Part shown: positions 1-7,374 of the stretch, one piece after another
Layout of the letters: the number at the start of each line of letters is the position of its first letter
Position numbering within the stretch: the first letter of the stretch is position 1
DNA from: Microvirga pudoricolor
GTDB taxonomy: Bacteria; Pseudomonadota; Alphaproteobacteria; Rhizobiales; Beijerinckiaceae
Length of the DNA stretch: 64,000 bases
NCBI RefSeq assembly: GCF_016892705.1
Contig: NZ_JAFEMB010000005.1
Coordinates: 186,001-250,000 of the forward strand
Direction of reading: 5' to 3'
Program-made: the position numbers and the translations under genes
The notes under the pieces: model-generated
The model's database searches: none
What the model was told of the DNA's origin: nothing
What the model saw: only the letters and a program-made list of their open reading frames with translations

Positions 1-495
1 CGAATCCTCGAAAGTGAAATAAGGATTCGACTCGTCTTTCGGCGCCTTCAGGTGGTTCTCGCCCTCGTAGCCGTAGCGCACCTCCCGCAGGCCGACCGCC
101 CCCGCCATGTCTTGCAGCTCGCAATCGCCATTGGCCGAACAGGTGAGGCAATCGAGCGGATGATCGGAGATATAGAGCTCCATCACGCCCCGCCGCAGCT
201 CGGCCAAGCGCGGGGTCTGGGTGGAGACCACCATGCCGTCCTCGACGGGCGTGGTGCAGGAGGCGGGGGTCCCGCGCCGACCCTCGATCTCCACGAGGCA
301 GAGCCGGCAGGACCCGAAGGGCTCGAGCGAGTCGGTGGCGCACAGCTTCGGGATCTTGGTGCCCATCATCATGGAGGCCGCCATGACGGAGGTGCCCGCC
401 GGGACCGACACGGGTTCGCCGTCGATGGTCACGGTCACGCTCTTCTCCGCCTTACGAAGCGGCGTGCCGTAATCGACTTCCTGAATTAGAGCCAT
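1..495 (-). CDS. fdsA: NAD-dependent formate dehydrogenase alpha subunit, N-terminal part (cut by window edge)
   Basis: Only the first 165 codons are present; the gene continues past base 1. Visible are a ferredoxin-type [2Fe-2S] region with cysteines near residues 52, 63, 66 and 80, and a His-Cys [4Fe-4S] site of the form HxxxCxxCxxxxxC (H112, C116, C119, C125). This is the N-terminal layout of the molybdenum/tungsten-containing catalytic subunit of soluble NAD-linked formate dehydrogenases, which oxidises formate to CO2 and passes electrons to the beta/gamma diaphorase pair. The missing part should hold the Mo-bisPGD domain. It starts 10 bases after fdsB on the same strand, so it is the third gene of the fds operon. 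A NuoG or other formate dehydrogenase alpha homologue is the only real alternative; the paired fdsB/fdsG genes favour fdsA. Confidence 0.9.
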   Translation of the reverse strand, partial: MALIQEVDYGTPLRKAEKSVTVTIDGEPVSVPAGTSVMAASMMMGTKIPKLCATDSLEPFGSCRLCLVEIEGRRGTPASCTTPVEDGMVVSTQTPRLAELRRGVMELYISDHPLDCLTCSANGDCELQDMAGAVGLREVRYGYEGENHLKAPKDESNPYFTFEDS

Positions 496-505
496 GGCGC
501 TCTCC

Positions 506-2062
506 TTACTCCGCGGCCGCTGGCAGGTGCGGCGCCTTGTCGAAATCTTCGGGGAAATGGGTCAGGGCGCTCGTCACGGGGACCGGCGTGAGACCGCCCA
601 TGGCGCAAAGGGACGCGTCGGTCATGAGCTGACAGAGATCGTCGAGAAGGGCGACGTTCTTCTCCCGCTCGATCCCCGCCACGATTCGGTCGATCACCTC
701 GACACCGCGCACCGCGCCGACCCGGCAGGGCGTGCACTTGCCACAGCTTTCCGCGGCGCAGAATTCGAAAGCGAAGCGGGCCTGCACGGCCAGATCCACC
801 GTGTCGTCGAAGACCACCACGCCGCCATGGCCGAGCATTCCCTTGGCGGCCGCAAAAGCCTCGTAGTCCATGGGGATGTCGAGCATATGCTCCGGGAAAT
901 AAGCACCGAGCGGCCCGCCCACCTGCACGGCGCGGATCGGCCGCCCCGAATGGGTCCCGCCGCCGAAACCCTCGATCACCTCCCGCAGGGTAACGCCGAA
1001 GGCCAGCTCGAGCAGGCCACCGCGCTTGACGTTTCCGGCCAATTGAACCGGCAATGTGCCCATCGACCGGCCCATGCCGTATCGTGCATAGGCCTCGTGC
1101 CCATGTTCCAGAATCCAAGGGACGCTGGCGAAGGACAGCACGTTGTTGACGATCGTGGGCTTGCCGAAGAGACCTTTGAGAGCGGGCAGGGGAGGCTTGG
1201 CCCGAACCGTGCCGCGCTTGCCCTCGAGGCTCTCCAGAAGCGATGTCTCCTCGCCGCAGATATAGGCGCCCGCGCCGAGGCGGGTCTCCAGGGTGAAGGC
1301 TCGGCCGGATCCGAGAATCGAGGAGCCCAGAATGCCCGCCTGGGTGGCTGCCTCGATGGCGGCGTTCATGGCGCGGTAGGCGTGGGGGTATTCGGACCGG
1401 ATGTAGAGGTAGCCCTTGGTGGCACCCACCGCGAGCCCCGCGATGGCCATCCCTTCGATGAGGGTGAAGGGGTCACCCTCCATGAGCATCCGGTCGGCGA
1501 ACGAGCCGCTGTCGCCCTCGTCGGCGTTGCAGACCACGTATTTGCGGTCCGCCTCCGCGTTAAGGACGGTGTTCCACTTGATCCCCGTCGGAAAGCCCGC
1601 GCCCCCACGCCCCCGTAGGCCGGACAGCTTGATCTCATCCACGATTTCAACCGGTTCGAGGGCGAGTGCCCGGCGCAAGCCCCTGAGGCCGCCATGCGCC
1701 TCGTAATCCGCCACGGACTTCGGATCCGTCACCCCGCAGCGAGCGAAGATGAGCCGGGCCTGACGGGTCAGGTAGGCCACGTCCTCCAAACGTCCGATGC
1801 GTGAGGGGTGCTCCCCGCCCGCCAGGAACCCGGCCGCCAACAGGCTGTCGATGTCCGAGGTCTTCAGGGGGCCATAAGCGATGCGCCCTTCGGCCGTTTC
1901 GACTTCGATCAGAGGCTCGAGCCAGAACAGGCCCCGTGAGCCGGTGCGTACGATCTCGAGCGCAAGGCCGGCCTCCGCTGCGGCATTCTCCAGCCGCGCC
2001 AGGATCCGCTTCGACCCAAGCGACAGCGAGGCCGCGTCCTGCGAGATGAAAACGCGCGTCAT
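506..2062 (-). CDS. fdsB: NAD-dependent formate dehydrogenase beta subunit (NuoF-like)
   Basis: 518 residues. The product is the FMN- and NAD-binding diaphorase subunit that passes electrons from formate oxidation to NAD+. Residues 1-120 look like the thioredoxin-like N-terminal extension of fds beta subunits. A glycine-rich FMN/NADH segment, GRGGAGFPTG, lies at 151-160, a second motif, GAGAYICGEETS, at 263-274, and the C-terminal NuoF-type [4Fe-4S] ligands are C440, C443, C446 and C486. Full length for the family. The ATG overlaps the fdsG stop by 4 bases, indicating translational coupling. It resembles complex I NuoE/NuoF, but the N-terminal extension and the fdsA neighbour identify it as a formate dehydrogenase subunit. 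Confidence 0.93.
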   Translation of the reverse strand: MTRVFISQDAASLSLGSKRILARLENAAAEAGLALEIVRTGSRGLFWLEPLIEVETAEGRIAYGPLKTSDIDSLLAAGFLAGGEHPSRIGRLEDVAYLTRQARLIFARCGVTDPKSVADYEAHGGLRGLRRALALEPVEIVDEIKLSGLRGRGGAGFPTGIKWNTVLNAEADRKYVVCNADEGDSGSFADRMLMEGDPFTLIEGMAIAGLAVGATKGYLYIRSEYPHAYRAMNAAIEAATQAGILGSSILGSGRAFTLETRLGAGAYICGEETSLLESLEGKRGTVRAKPPLPALKGLFGKPTIVNNVLSFASVPWILEHGHEAYARYGMGRSMGTLPVQLAGNVKRGGLLELAFGVTLREVIEGFGGGTHSGRPIRAVQVGGPLGAYFPEHMLDIPMDYEAFAAAKGMLGHGGVVVFDDTVDLAVQARFAFEFCAAESCGKCTPCRVGAVRGVEVIDRIVAGIEREKNVALLDDLCQLMTDASLCAMGGLTPVPVTSALTHFPEDFDKAPHLPAAAE

Positions 2063-2535
2063 CGTCCACGCGCCTCCGTTACGAGTTCATCCAGGGTGTC
2101 CGCGCACAGTCGACCCACGGGCTCCCCGTCGTAGAGGGCCGCCGGGGCGCAGGCGCACAGGCCAAGGCAATAGACAGCCTCGATCGTCAACCGCCCATCG
2201 GCCGTGGTCTCGCCCCACATCACGCTTTGTCGTTTCAGAAGGGCGTCCGCGAGCTCGGCGCCGCCCATGGACTGGCAAGCCTCCGCCCGGCAGATCTTCA
2301 GCGTGTGGGCGCCGCCGGGCTGCCACTTGAAATCGTGGTAAAAGGTCAAGATTCCATGCACTTCGGCGCGCGACAGGTTGAGCGCCGACGCGACCAGGGG
2401 AAGGGCTTCCTCGTGGATGTATCCGAACTCCTCCTGCAAGGCGTGCAGGATCGGCAAGGCCGGCCCATCCCAGTGGCGCTCCCGCATGACGATCTCGGAC
2501 GCTCGCACGCTATCCCATTGGGCCGGCTTGGACAT
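2059..2535 (-). CDS. fdsG: NAD-dependent formate dehydrogenase gamma subunit (NuoE-like)
   Basis: 158 residues from the ATG at 2535; a longer in-frame reading to 2826 would run into the upstream lysR gene and is rejected. It is a thioredoxin-fold [2Fe-2S] protein with the four ligands in the NuoE pattern C82-x4-C87 and C123-x3-C127. It forms the diaphorase part of the soluble formate dehydrogenase with FdsB. First gene of the operon: fdsG, fdsB and fdsA run leftwards with a 4-base overlap and then a 10-base gap. The 98 bases before it hold a LysR-type palindrome (2614-2632), consistent with control by the regulator gene just upstream. Confidence 0.9.
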   Translation of the reverse strand: MSKPAQWDSVRASEIVMRERHWDGPALPILHALQEEFGYIHEEALPLVASALNLSRAEVHGILTFYHDFKWQPGGAHTLKICRAEACQSMGGAELADALLKRQSVMWGETTADGRLTIEAVYCLGLCACAPAALYDGEPVGRLCADTLDELVTEARGR

Positions 2536-2613
2536 CTTCTTCCCTGGAACCGTTCTCGTTTCGGCCAGCGTGTCGAAGACAGGCGCGAGACACAAGCGTC
2601 TTGTCACATGTCG

Positions 2614-2632
2614 CGATAGAAAACCTCTATCG
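2614..2632. promoter_or_regulatory. LysR-type operator palindrome before fdsG
   Basis: A perfect inverted repeat, CGATAGA-N5-TCTATCG, sits between the lysR stop codon and fdsG. It contains a T-N11-A core (T2617, A2629) with ATAG/CTAT half-sites, the classic LysR-box shape. A second, shorter repeat (ACAAG-N3-CTTGT, 2592-2604) lies closer to fdsG and could be the activation site. Binding by the neighbouring LysR protein is inferred. Confidence 0.6.
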
Positions 2633-2633
2633 A

Positions 2634-3527
2634 TCAGCTGGCGAGACCGGCCGCGAGACGGCGGGCCTCGCTCACGAGGGCCGCCGTGATCGGCGTCATC
2701 GGATCGCGCTGCGGCACCACGAGGCCGATCCGATGCACCGCATCCGGCTCCGTGATGGGGATTGACCGCAGGCGCTCCGACAGGCCCAGCGTGTCCGCGA
2801 GCTTCTCGGGCATGATCGTCGCCCACTCGCCTGTTCGCACGTGCGAGAACAGGACGATCATGGAGTTGGACTCGAGGGTCGGCGCGGGATCGTTCCCCGA
2901 TCGCTTGAGAAGATTATTGATGATGCGGCGGTTTTGCATGTCCGGCGTCAGGAGACATAGCGGAATGCGGCCTACCTCGGCCCAGGTGACGCTCTCGCGA
3001 TCCCCGAGGGCGCCGGTTCTGGACGTCAGCAGGCGATAATGCTCGGGATAGAGCGGTACGGTTCGCACGCGGCCGAGCGGCTCGTTGTCGAGATAGGTCA
3101 GCCCCGCGTCGATCTCCAGGTTGTCCAGCATCGCCAGCACCTCGGCGGACGTGCGGGACAGAATGGTGAAGCGCACGTCAGGGTGCTTGGCCCGGTAGGG
3201 CGTCGTCAGGCTCGACACCATGGCGAGCGCCGTCGGGATCGCGCCGATGTGCAGATGACCGACCAGCCCGTGCTTGAGCGACAACACGTCCTGTCGCATC
3301 GCTCGGGCGTCGGCCACCAGCCTTTTGGCCCATTCCAACACCCGCTCGCCCTCGGGCGTCAGTCCGCGATACCGCGAGGTCCGATTGATGAGCAGCACGC
3401 CAAGGGAAATTTCCAACTGCTTGATCCCTGCGGACAGCGTCGGCTGCGTCACATTGCAAGCCTCGGCAGCGCGGCTGAAATTGCCCTCACGGGCGACGGC
3501 GATGAGGAATTGCAGCTTGTCGATCAT
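2634..3527 (-). CDS. LysR-family transcriptional regulator, probable regulator of the fds operon
   Basis: 297 residues. An N-terminal winged helix-turn-helix spans about residues 1-60 (the segment around AVAREGNFSRAAEACNVTQP is typical), followed by a two-subdomain effector-binding region from about residue 90. It lies 98 bases upstream of fdsG in the same orientation, the arrangement expected of an FdsR-type activator of a formate dehydrogenase operon. CbbR-like proteins share the domain layout, but no carbon-fixation gene is visible here. Its target is probably the palindrome just downstream of its own stop codon. The function is inferred from context; the family is certain. Confidence 0.88.
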   Translation of the reverse strand: MIDKLQFLIAVAREGNFSRAAEACNVTQPTLSAGIKQLEISLGVLLINRTSRYRGLTPEGERVLEWAKRLVADARAMRQDVLSLKHGLVGHLHIGAIPTALAMVSSLTTPYRAKHPDVRFTILSRTSAEVLAMLDNLEIDAGLTYLDNEPLGRVRTVPLYPEHYRLLTSRTGALGDRESVTWAEVGRIPLCLLTPDMQNRRIINNLLKRSGNDPAPTLESNSMIVLFSHVRTGEWATIMPEKLADTLGLSERLRSIPITEPDAVHRIGLVVPQRDPMTPITAALVSEARRLAAGLAS

Positions 3528-3590
3528 ACGCGCGATGGAAAGGATACCGGAACGCCGACACCTTGCCGCGCGCCCGGTGGAGGCAGAACC

Positions 3591-3824
3591 CTACTTTGGT
3601 CGAGTGCGCGGCCGGGCCTGAAGCGCCCGGACAGCCATGATCGGGCCGAGGACCGCACCCAGAAATGCGCCCGCCAGCCCGGCGGCAACGGCTGCGTAAC
3701 CGCAGGCGCCCTCGAAGCAGCTTACGTCCAGATAGTCGTTGAGCAGGAGGCCGCCGCCGAGGCCAACCGCGAATCCCACGGCGCCGCCGAGCAGGAAGGC
3801 CGCGACAAGCGCCAGAATTCTCAT
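3591..3824 (-). CDS. small two-segment membrane protein, unknown function
   Basis: 77 residues from the ATG at 3824. A longer reading to 3914 has a proline-rich, low-quality N-terminus and overlaps the next gene, so it was not used. There are two glycine/alanine-rich hydrophobic stretches (about residues 3-27 and 40-62) separated by a short loop with two cysteines (SCFEGAC), then a basic Arg/Pro-rich tail. This looks like a small inner-membrane protein. I do not recognise a family. It is the last gene of a leftward run of small membrane and lipoprotein genes (5350 to 3591). Confidence 0.5.
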   Translation of the reverse strand: MRILALVAAFLLGGAVGFAVGLGGGLLLNDYLDVSCFEGACGYAAVAAGLAGAFLGAVLGPIMAVRALQARPRTRPK

Positions 3825-3858
3825 GGGCGTCCGGTCGGGCGGGGTGGGGCCGGGTTCA

Positions 3859-4005
3859 TCATCCGGCGGAAAGGACGAGAATGACGATGGCGAGGCCCAA
3901 GCTGGCGAAGGCAATTGTGTCGGCCGCGTGCTTCGAGGCCTTCAGGACCCTTGGAAGCAGGATTTTGGCTGGAAACAGCGGCCCGCAGCACTTGTCCATG
4001 GTCAT
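3859..4005 (-). CDS. 48-residue single-pass membrane protein, unknown function
   Basis: The ATG at 4005 follows a purine-rich ribosome-binding site (AAGGGG directly before the start). The protein has a Cys-Cys pair near the N-terminus (MTMDKCCGP), a basic middle and one C-terminal transmembrane helix (about residues 30-47) ending in AG. No family recognised. An alternative long frame to 4269 is probably not coding. It is supported by the ribosome-binding site and hydrophobic profile only. Confidence 0.4.
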   Translation of the reverse strand: MTMDKCCGPLFPAKILLPRVLKASKHAADTIAFASLGLAIVILVLSAG

Positions 4006-4079
4006 CCCCTTCGCTCGATCGCGTGAGTCGGAGACTGGCGCGGCCGGGTGACCTGCGCTGTGCGCTGCCTCACATCCGC

Positions 4080-4295
4080 TCAGCCCAGATCCCGTGAGCC
4101 GTGCTGGGCGGACCCTGGAGTGGATTTGGACACGTCGTCCGTCAGTGCGGCGCGGGACTCGCCCGCAGGGAAGGCGTGGTAGACGGCCCATGTGCAGAGC
4201 AGGAGGGCTCCCAGCATGACGATCCACTGAGCGGCGCGGCTCCGAGGACGTTCGGCCGTTTCGCGCCAAACGGGTGTCATTCGATCCCGCGCCAT
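4080..4295 (-). CDS. 71-residue single-pass membrane protein, unknown function
   Basis: The start ATG at 4295 has a GGGGGA ribosome-binding stretch just upstream. An Arg-rich N-terminal segment of about 22 residues precedes one transmembrane helix (about 23-43) and a short polar tail, suggesting an N-in membrane protein. No family recognised. It belongs to the same leftward small-gene run as its neighbours. Existence is likely but not certain. Confidence 0.4.
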   Translation of the reverse strand: MARDRMTPVWRETAERPRSRAAQWIVMLGALLLCTWAVYHAFPAGESRAALTDDVSKSTPGSAQHGSRDLG

Positions 4296-4466
4296 GTTCC
4301 CCCGCCCTGTGGCTTGCCGTGATGAGACGTTCGGGAGGGTAGCCGCGAGCGCGATTCGAGCACCGTCATATGATGGTTTGGGATTTCAAGAACGCGTGAG
4401 AAGGTGTTGTCCCACAACCGGAAGCTTAAAAACCGGCGTATCTAGATAATCGTTTGCTTCAAGCTC

Positions 4467-4634
4467 CTAGTTCGGCAGGAGAGAGCCTTGAAACAGCCAG
4501 TAGAAGGCCCCGAGCCAGAAAATACCCGTATAGAGCACGATGCCCAACCAACTCAAAACAGCTTGACGATCGACGACGTCGCGCAGGTCATGTCGGCGGC
4601 TTTCCTTTGGAGCCGCAAGCAAAGATACCGGCAT
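4467..4634 (-). CDS. 55-residue single-pass membrane protein, unknown function
   Basis: The ATG at 4634 was chosen over the one at 4682 because GGGGAGGAAC, a strong ribosome-binding site, lies just before it. A charged N-terminal half (SRRHDLRDVVDRQ) is followed by one aromatic-rich transmembrane helix (about residues 28-48, with WLGAFYWLF). No family recognised. It is one of at least four tiny membrane-protein genes clustered here. Confidence 0.5.
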   Translation of the reverse strand: MPVSLLAAPKESRRHDLRDVVDRQAVLSWLGIVLYTGIFWLGAFYWLFQGSLLPN

Positions 4635-4756
4635 CACTTTGTTCCTCCCCAGATGTTGCTGATGGCGGCTTAGTGTGACCACTTTATGGCCAAGCCCTCC
4701 GGGAGGACGGGGCGTGAGGCTCTATTGAAGAGGTCTCAGCCCGCGCTTCGCATCGA

Positions 4757-5137
4757 TCAGTACCAGGGCCCCCATACGCCCCAATAATTCCAGGAGGCAT
4801 CCTGCAGCATCGCCGCCGTCATCTGCCGCTGGTCCGCAAGGCGTTGGTCGAAGGCCATCTGCTGATAGGCCGCATAAGCGGTCTGATCCCCATAGTAGAG
4901 GCACCGGCAGATCGTCGGATCTGCATAGAGATAGACCGGCTGGCCGTTCTGATTGTTCGTGACGAACTTGTGGGGTGGAAGCGCCTTCAGGCCATTGATC
5001 TTGTCGGCCGTGTCCGCGAGCTTCACCTTGAAGCCTGCGGCGGCGAGCATGTTTTCCTTGTTCTCCACGGCGGTGACGCAACCCGTCACGCCAAGGGAGA
5101 GGGCGACGAGTGCCGCCGCTGTAAGAATGCGAGCCAT
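4757..5137 (-). CDS. small lipoprotein, unknown function
   Basis: 126 residues with a signal peptide and lipobox (LGVTGC, lipidated Cys at about residue 20), so probably attached to the periplasmic side of the inner or outer membrane. The mature part has a run of polar and aromatic residues, a CRCLYYG motif, and an aromatic C-terminus (WNYWGVWGPWY). Similar small alphaproteobacterial lipoproteins exist, but I cannot assign a role. A second lipoprotein gene lies 27 bases upstream on the same strand, so the two are probably cotranscribed. Confidence 0.7.
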   Translation of the reverse strand: MARILTAAALVALSLGVTGCVTAVENKENMLAAAGFKVKLADTADKINGLKALPPHKFVTNNQNGQPVYLYADPTICRCLYYGDQTAYAAYQQMAFDQRLADQRQMTAAMLQDASWNYWGVWGPWY

Positions 5138-5164
5138 GAAATCCTCCCTTTCGACGCGACCGGT

Positions 5165-5350
5165 TTATTGCGGGCCGACTACGGGACCCGGCAGCACGTC
5201 CGTACCGACGCGGCCGCTGGGGGGAAGGGGGCTCTGGACGATTTGAGCCTCGACGTAGTTGGGGGGCGTACCTTGAGACGACCCGGACAGGCAGCCGGCT
5301 AGGGATGCGCCCAGCAACGCCAAGGCAGCAAATTGTAAGATCTTGCGCAT
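5165..5350 (-). CDS. 61-residue lipoprotein, unknown function
   Basis: A clear signal peptide with lipobox LAGC (Cys at residue 20) is followed by about 40 residues rich in Pro, Gly and Ser. The ATG at 5350 is preceded by GGGGGA at a good distance. Too short for an enzyme. It is probably a small cell-envelope lipoprotein at the head of the leftward small-gene cluster. Confidence 0.6.
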   Translation of the reverse strand: MRKILQFAALALLGASLAGCLSGSSQGTPPNYVEAQIVQSPLPPSGRVGTDVLPGPVVGPQ

Positions 5351-5530
5351 CGTCTATCCCCCGACCTGAAGTTTTCGTCCCCACCACCCAGTGGCCGAAA
5401 TTTACGGTAGTTGCCGCCTGGATCCTTGTAAACTCGGCAATTACATTCATTCCTAAGGAAGATTAACGGTGTGCCGCAGAGGAAGAGCGCGGATCTTTCT
5501 CAAGACGACCATCGAGACCGAGGTGACCGG

Positions 5531-5704
5531 ATGGCGAAGGAACCCAGGAAGACCGACGAGGAGCTCCAGCGCGAGCTGGACCGCGAGCTCGATGCGGAAT
5601 TGGAGGATACGTTTCCTGCCAGCGATCCGCCGCAGGTGACGCGTATCCCCGCCCGGAGCCAATATACGGGCGATCCGGACGAGGATGAGAACAAGACGGA
5701 ATGA
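5531..5704 (+). CDS. 57-residue acidic protein, unknown function
   Basis: The ATG at 5531 has GAGGTGA upstream; an alternative GTG at 5471 would add 20 polar residues and also has an AAGGA in front, so the start is uncertain. The protein is highly charged, with a heptad-like Glu/Leu/Asp region (ELQREL, ELDAELE) and then a TFPASDPPQVT motif found in many short alphaproteobacterial hypothetical proteins. No enzymatic feature. It is convergent with the RTX gene, with a GC-rich hairpin between the two stops. Confidence 0.55.
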   Translation: MAKEPRKTDEELQRELDRELDAELEDTFPASDPPQVTRIPARSQYTGDPDEDENKTE

Positions 5705-5708
5705 TGAG

Positions 5709-5728
5709 GGGGCCGCCCGAGCGGCCCC
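5709..5728. terminator. GC hairpin between convergent genes
   Basis: A perfect 8-bp stem, GGGGCCGC-CCGA-GCGGCCCC, lies 4 bases after the stop of the small acidic gene and 4 bases beyond the RTX stop. There is no clear T-run on either side, so it is a likely bidirectional transcription stop rather than a textbook intrinsic terminator. Confidence 0.5.
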
Positions 5729-5732
5729 ACCT

Positions 5733-6845
5733 CTACAGGACGAAATCAGCCTTGGTCAGTCCGAGCTTCACGCCCTTGAGGGCGATCTCGAACTGGGTCG
5801 CGCCGGTGTTGCCGTGCACATGCGTGACGCCGGCCTTGAGGTCTTCGTGATAGAAAACGTGCCCGGCCTTGTTCACCTTCTTGGCTCCGTCGAACGCGAA
5901 GCTCTGGTTGCCGGCCTTGCCAGCCTGGGCATCGATGGCCGACAGATCGATCTTGTCGCCATGCCGGAAATCCATGATCCGGTCGCCGTTGGCATGGGAG
6001 GCTGACTTGAACGCGAAAGTGTCCTTGCCCTTCCCGCCCCAGAGCGTGTCCCGGCCGGGACCGCCCCACAGCGTATCCGCCCCGGCGCCGCCCTTGAGGA
6101 CGTCGTTGCCCGCGCCGCCGAACAACTGATCGGCACCGGCGCCGCCGACGAGCTTGTCGCGTCCGCCAAGGCCCTTGATGACGTCGTTGCCGGGCGTTCC
6201 CACCAGGATGTTCGCGCCCGCGTCGCCGGCGAGGACTTTGGCGACGGTGACGGCGGAGGAGTTGGTGACCGTCGACGGGATCGAGGAAGGCTTGGTGGTG
6301 GGCGGCTTCGAAGGCGTCGCCACCTGAGGGCTGGAGCCGGACACGAACGGAATGTCGTAACCGGACAGGCCGGACAGATACTTCACCAGCCCGGAATCCG
6401 TCGCATAACCCGCACCCTTCGCGTCCAGGAAGTCCCGCATCTTGCCGATGCCGGCGAGATGGGATCCGGCCACGATGACCGACGGGGTGATCAGGATGCC
6501 CGAGATGGTGTCGCCCAGATGGTCCGTCATATGGAAGTTACTCTGCTGGGCATACTTCCAGTAGAGTTTGAGCATGTCGTCGAAGACTTTGTCCTGTAGC
6601 GACGGAGTTCCCAGGAGCTGCGTTTTGCTGGTGACGCCGTTTTTGCCTGTAAACTGCCCGACCCAATCCTGCTCCTTGGTCCCGTCCGTGTAGTATCCGA
6701 GATCCTTCAGCGTCACCTCGGCGAACTGATAGGCTCCGAGATAACCCTTTGAACTAACAAGGCTATAATTTTGAGTGGATTCCCGATCCCGAATAGCTGA
6801 GAAGAAATCAGCATAGCTCTTACCACCAGTTGAAGCCCCCGCCAT
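5733..6845 (-). CDS. RTX-repeat calcium-binding protein with lysozyme-like N-terminal domain
   Basis: 370 residues. The ATG at 6845 was chosen because TGGAGGC lies 6 bases before it; a start 9 codons earlier lacks this. Residues about 10-160 resemble phage/lytic-transglycosylase-like lysozyme folds (RDRES, then GYLGAYQFAEVTLKDLGYY, with Glu of RDRES as candidate catalytic residue). A Ser/Thr/Pro linker at about 180-205 is followed by 5-6 GGxGxDxLxGGxG nonapeptide repeats (about 215-285), which bind Ca2+ in type I-secreted proteins, and a C-terminal RTX-associated domain. No signal peptide, consistent with type I secretion; no transporter genes are nearby. Enzymatic activity on peptidoglycan is inferred and unproven. 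Confidence 0.75.
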   Translation of the reverse strand: MAGASTGGKSYADFFSAIRDRESTQNYSLVSSKGYLGAYQFAEVTLKDLGYYTDGTKEQDWVGQFTGKNGVTSKTQLLGTPSLQDKVFDDMLKLYWKYAQQSNFHMTDHLGDTISGILITPSVIVAGSHLAGIGKMRDFLDAKGAGYATDSGLVKYLSGLSGYDIPFVSGSSPQVATPSKPPTTKPSSIPSTVTNSSAVTVAKVLAGDAGANILVGTPGNDVIKGLGGRDKLVGGAGADQLFGGAGNDVLKGGAGADTLWGGPGRDTLWGGKGKDTFAFKSASHANGDRIMDFRHGDKIDLSAIDAQAGKAGNQSFAFDGAKKVNKAGHVFYHEDLKAGVTHVHGNTGATQFEIALKGVKLGLTKADFVL

Positions 6846-6871
6846 TTTGCCTCCAGTTAAGAATAAAGACA

Positions 6872-6901
6872 CAAAAAAAGGTCGGTTACGAAGCCCGACC
6901 T
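6872..6901 (-). terminator. intrinsic terminator in the leader of the RTX gene
   Basis: On the minus strand a 7-bp stem (arms 6895-6901 and 6879-6885) with a 9-base loop is followed directly by seven T residues, a textbook Rho-independent terminator. It ends only 27 bases before the RTX start codon. It therefore either stops transcription arriving from further right or acts as an attenuator of the RTX transcript. Confidence 0.7.
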
Positions 6902-7133
6902 ATCGAATGACCTATGCTTAACAAATGATGTTTCTTAGCGTCAATACAGATTATCTTTTGATTTACCATGTATTACCCAAGGAAATGCGAGCCCGCAAGC
7001 AACCACCGCAAATCCATGATTTTGTTGATCAAACCGATCCCGTTCCGGGTCGGCACGGCCCGCCCGCGCCAAAAAGGCTTGACGACCGACCCTCCATATT
7101 GAATGCGTAACGGGTTCGCTTCGGGGCGATCGC

Positions 7134-7223
7134 GGAAGGGTGGCCGAGTGGTTTAAGGCAGCGGTCTTGAAAACCGCCGTGGGTGCAAGCCCACCGTGGG
7201 TTCGAATCCCACCCCTTCCGCCA
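7134..7223 (+). tRNA. tRNA-Ser (anticodon UGA)
   Basis: A complete 90-base class II tRNA. The acceptor stem GGAAGGG (7134-7140) pairs with CCCTTCC (7213-7219), then discriminator G and an encoded CCA (7221-7223). The anticodon loop CTTGAAA between GCGGT and ACCGC gives UGA. A long variable arm (GTGGGTGCAAGCCCAC) and the T-arm GTGGG-TTCGAAT-CCCAC are present. It reads UCA and related serine codons. Confidence 0.97.
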
Positions 7224-7374
7224 CGTCATCCAGACCCGAACGGTGGCGCTTCCTTCAGGAAGCTCCGTGGAACAGCGTGTCGCAGGCTCCAACCCGTCAT
7301 CCTCGGGCTTCAGGTTTTGAATTCCGGGCCCGATGCCCTACAAATCTGGCATCTCATCGATTGAGGCCTGTTGA

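Noticed and set aside
494..1618. A long plus-strand frame opposite fdsB.
   Set aside because: His/Gly/Arg-rich antisense shadow of fdsB, as are the other long frames opposite ntrX, pdhC, pyrG and ppiD; none shows a recognisable domain or a ribosome-binding site.
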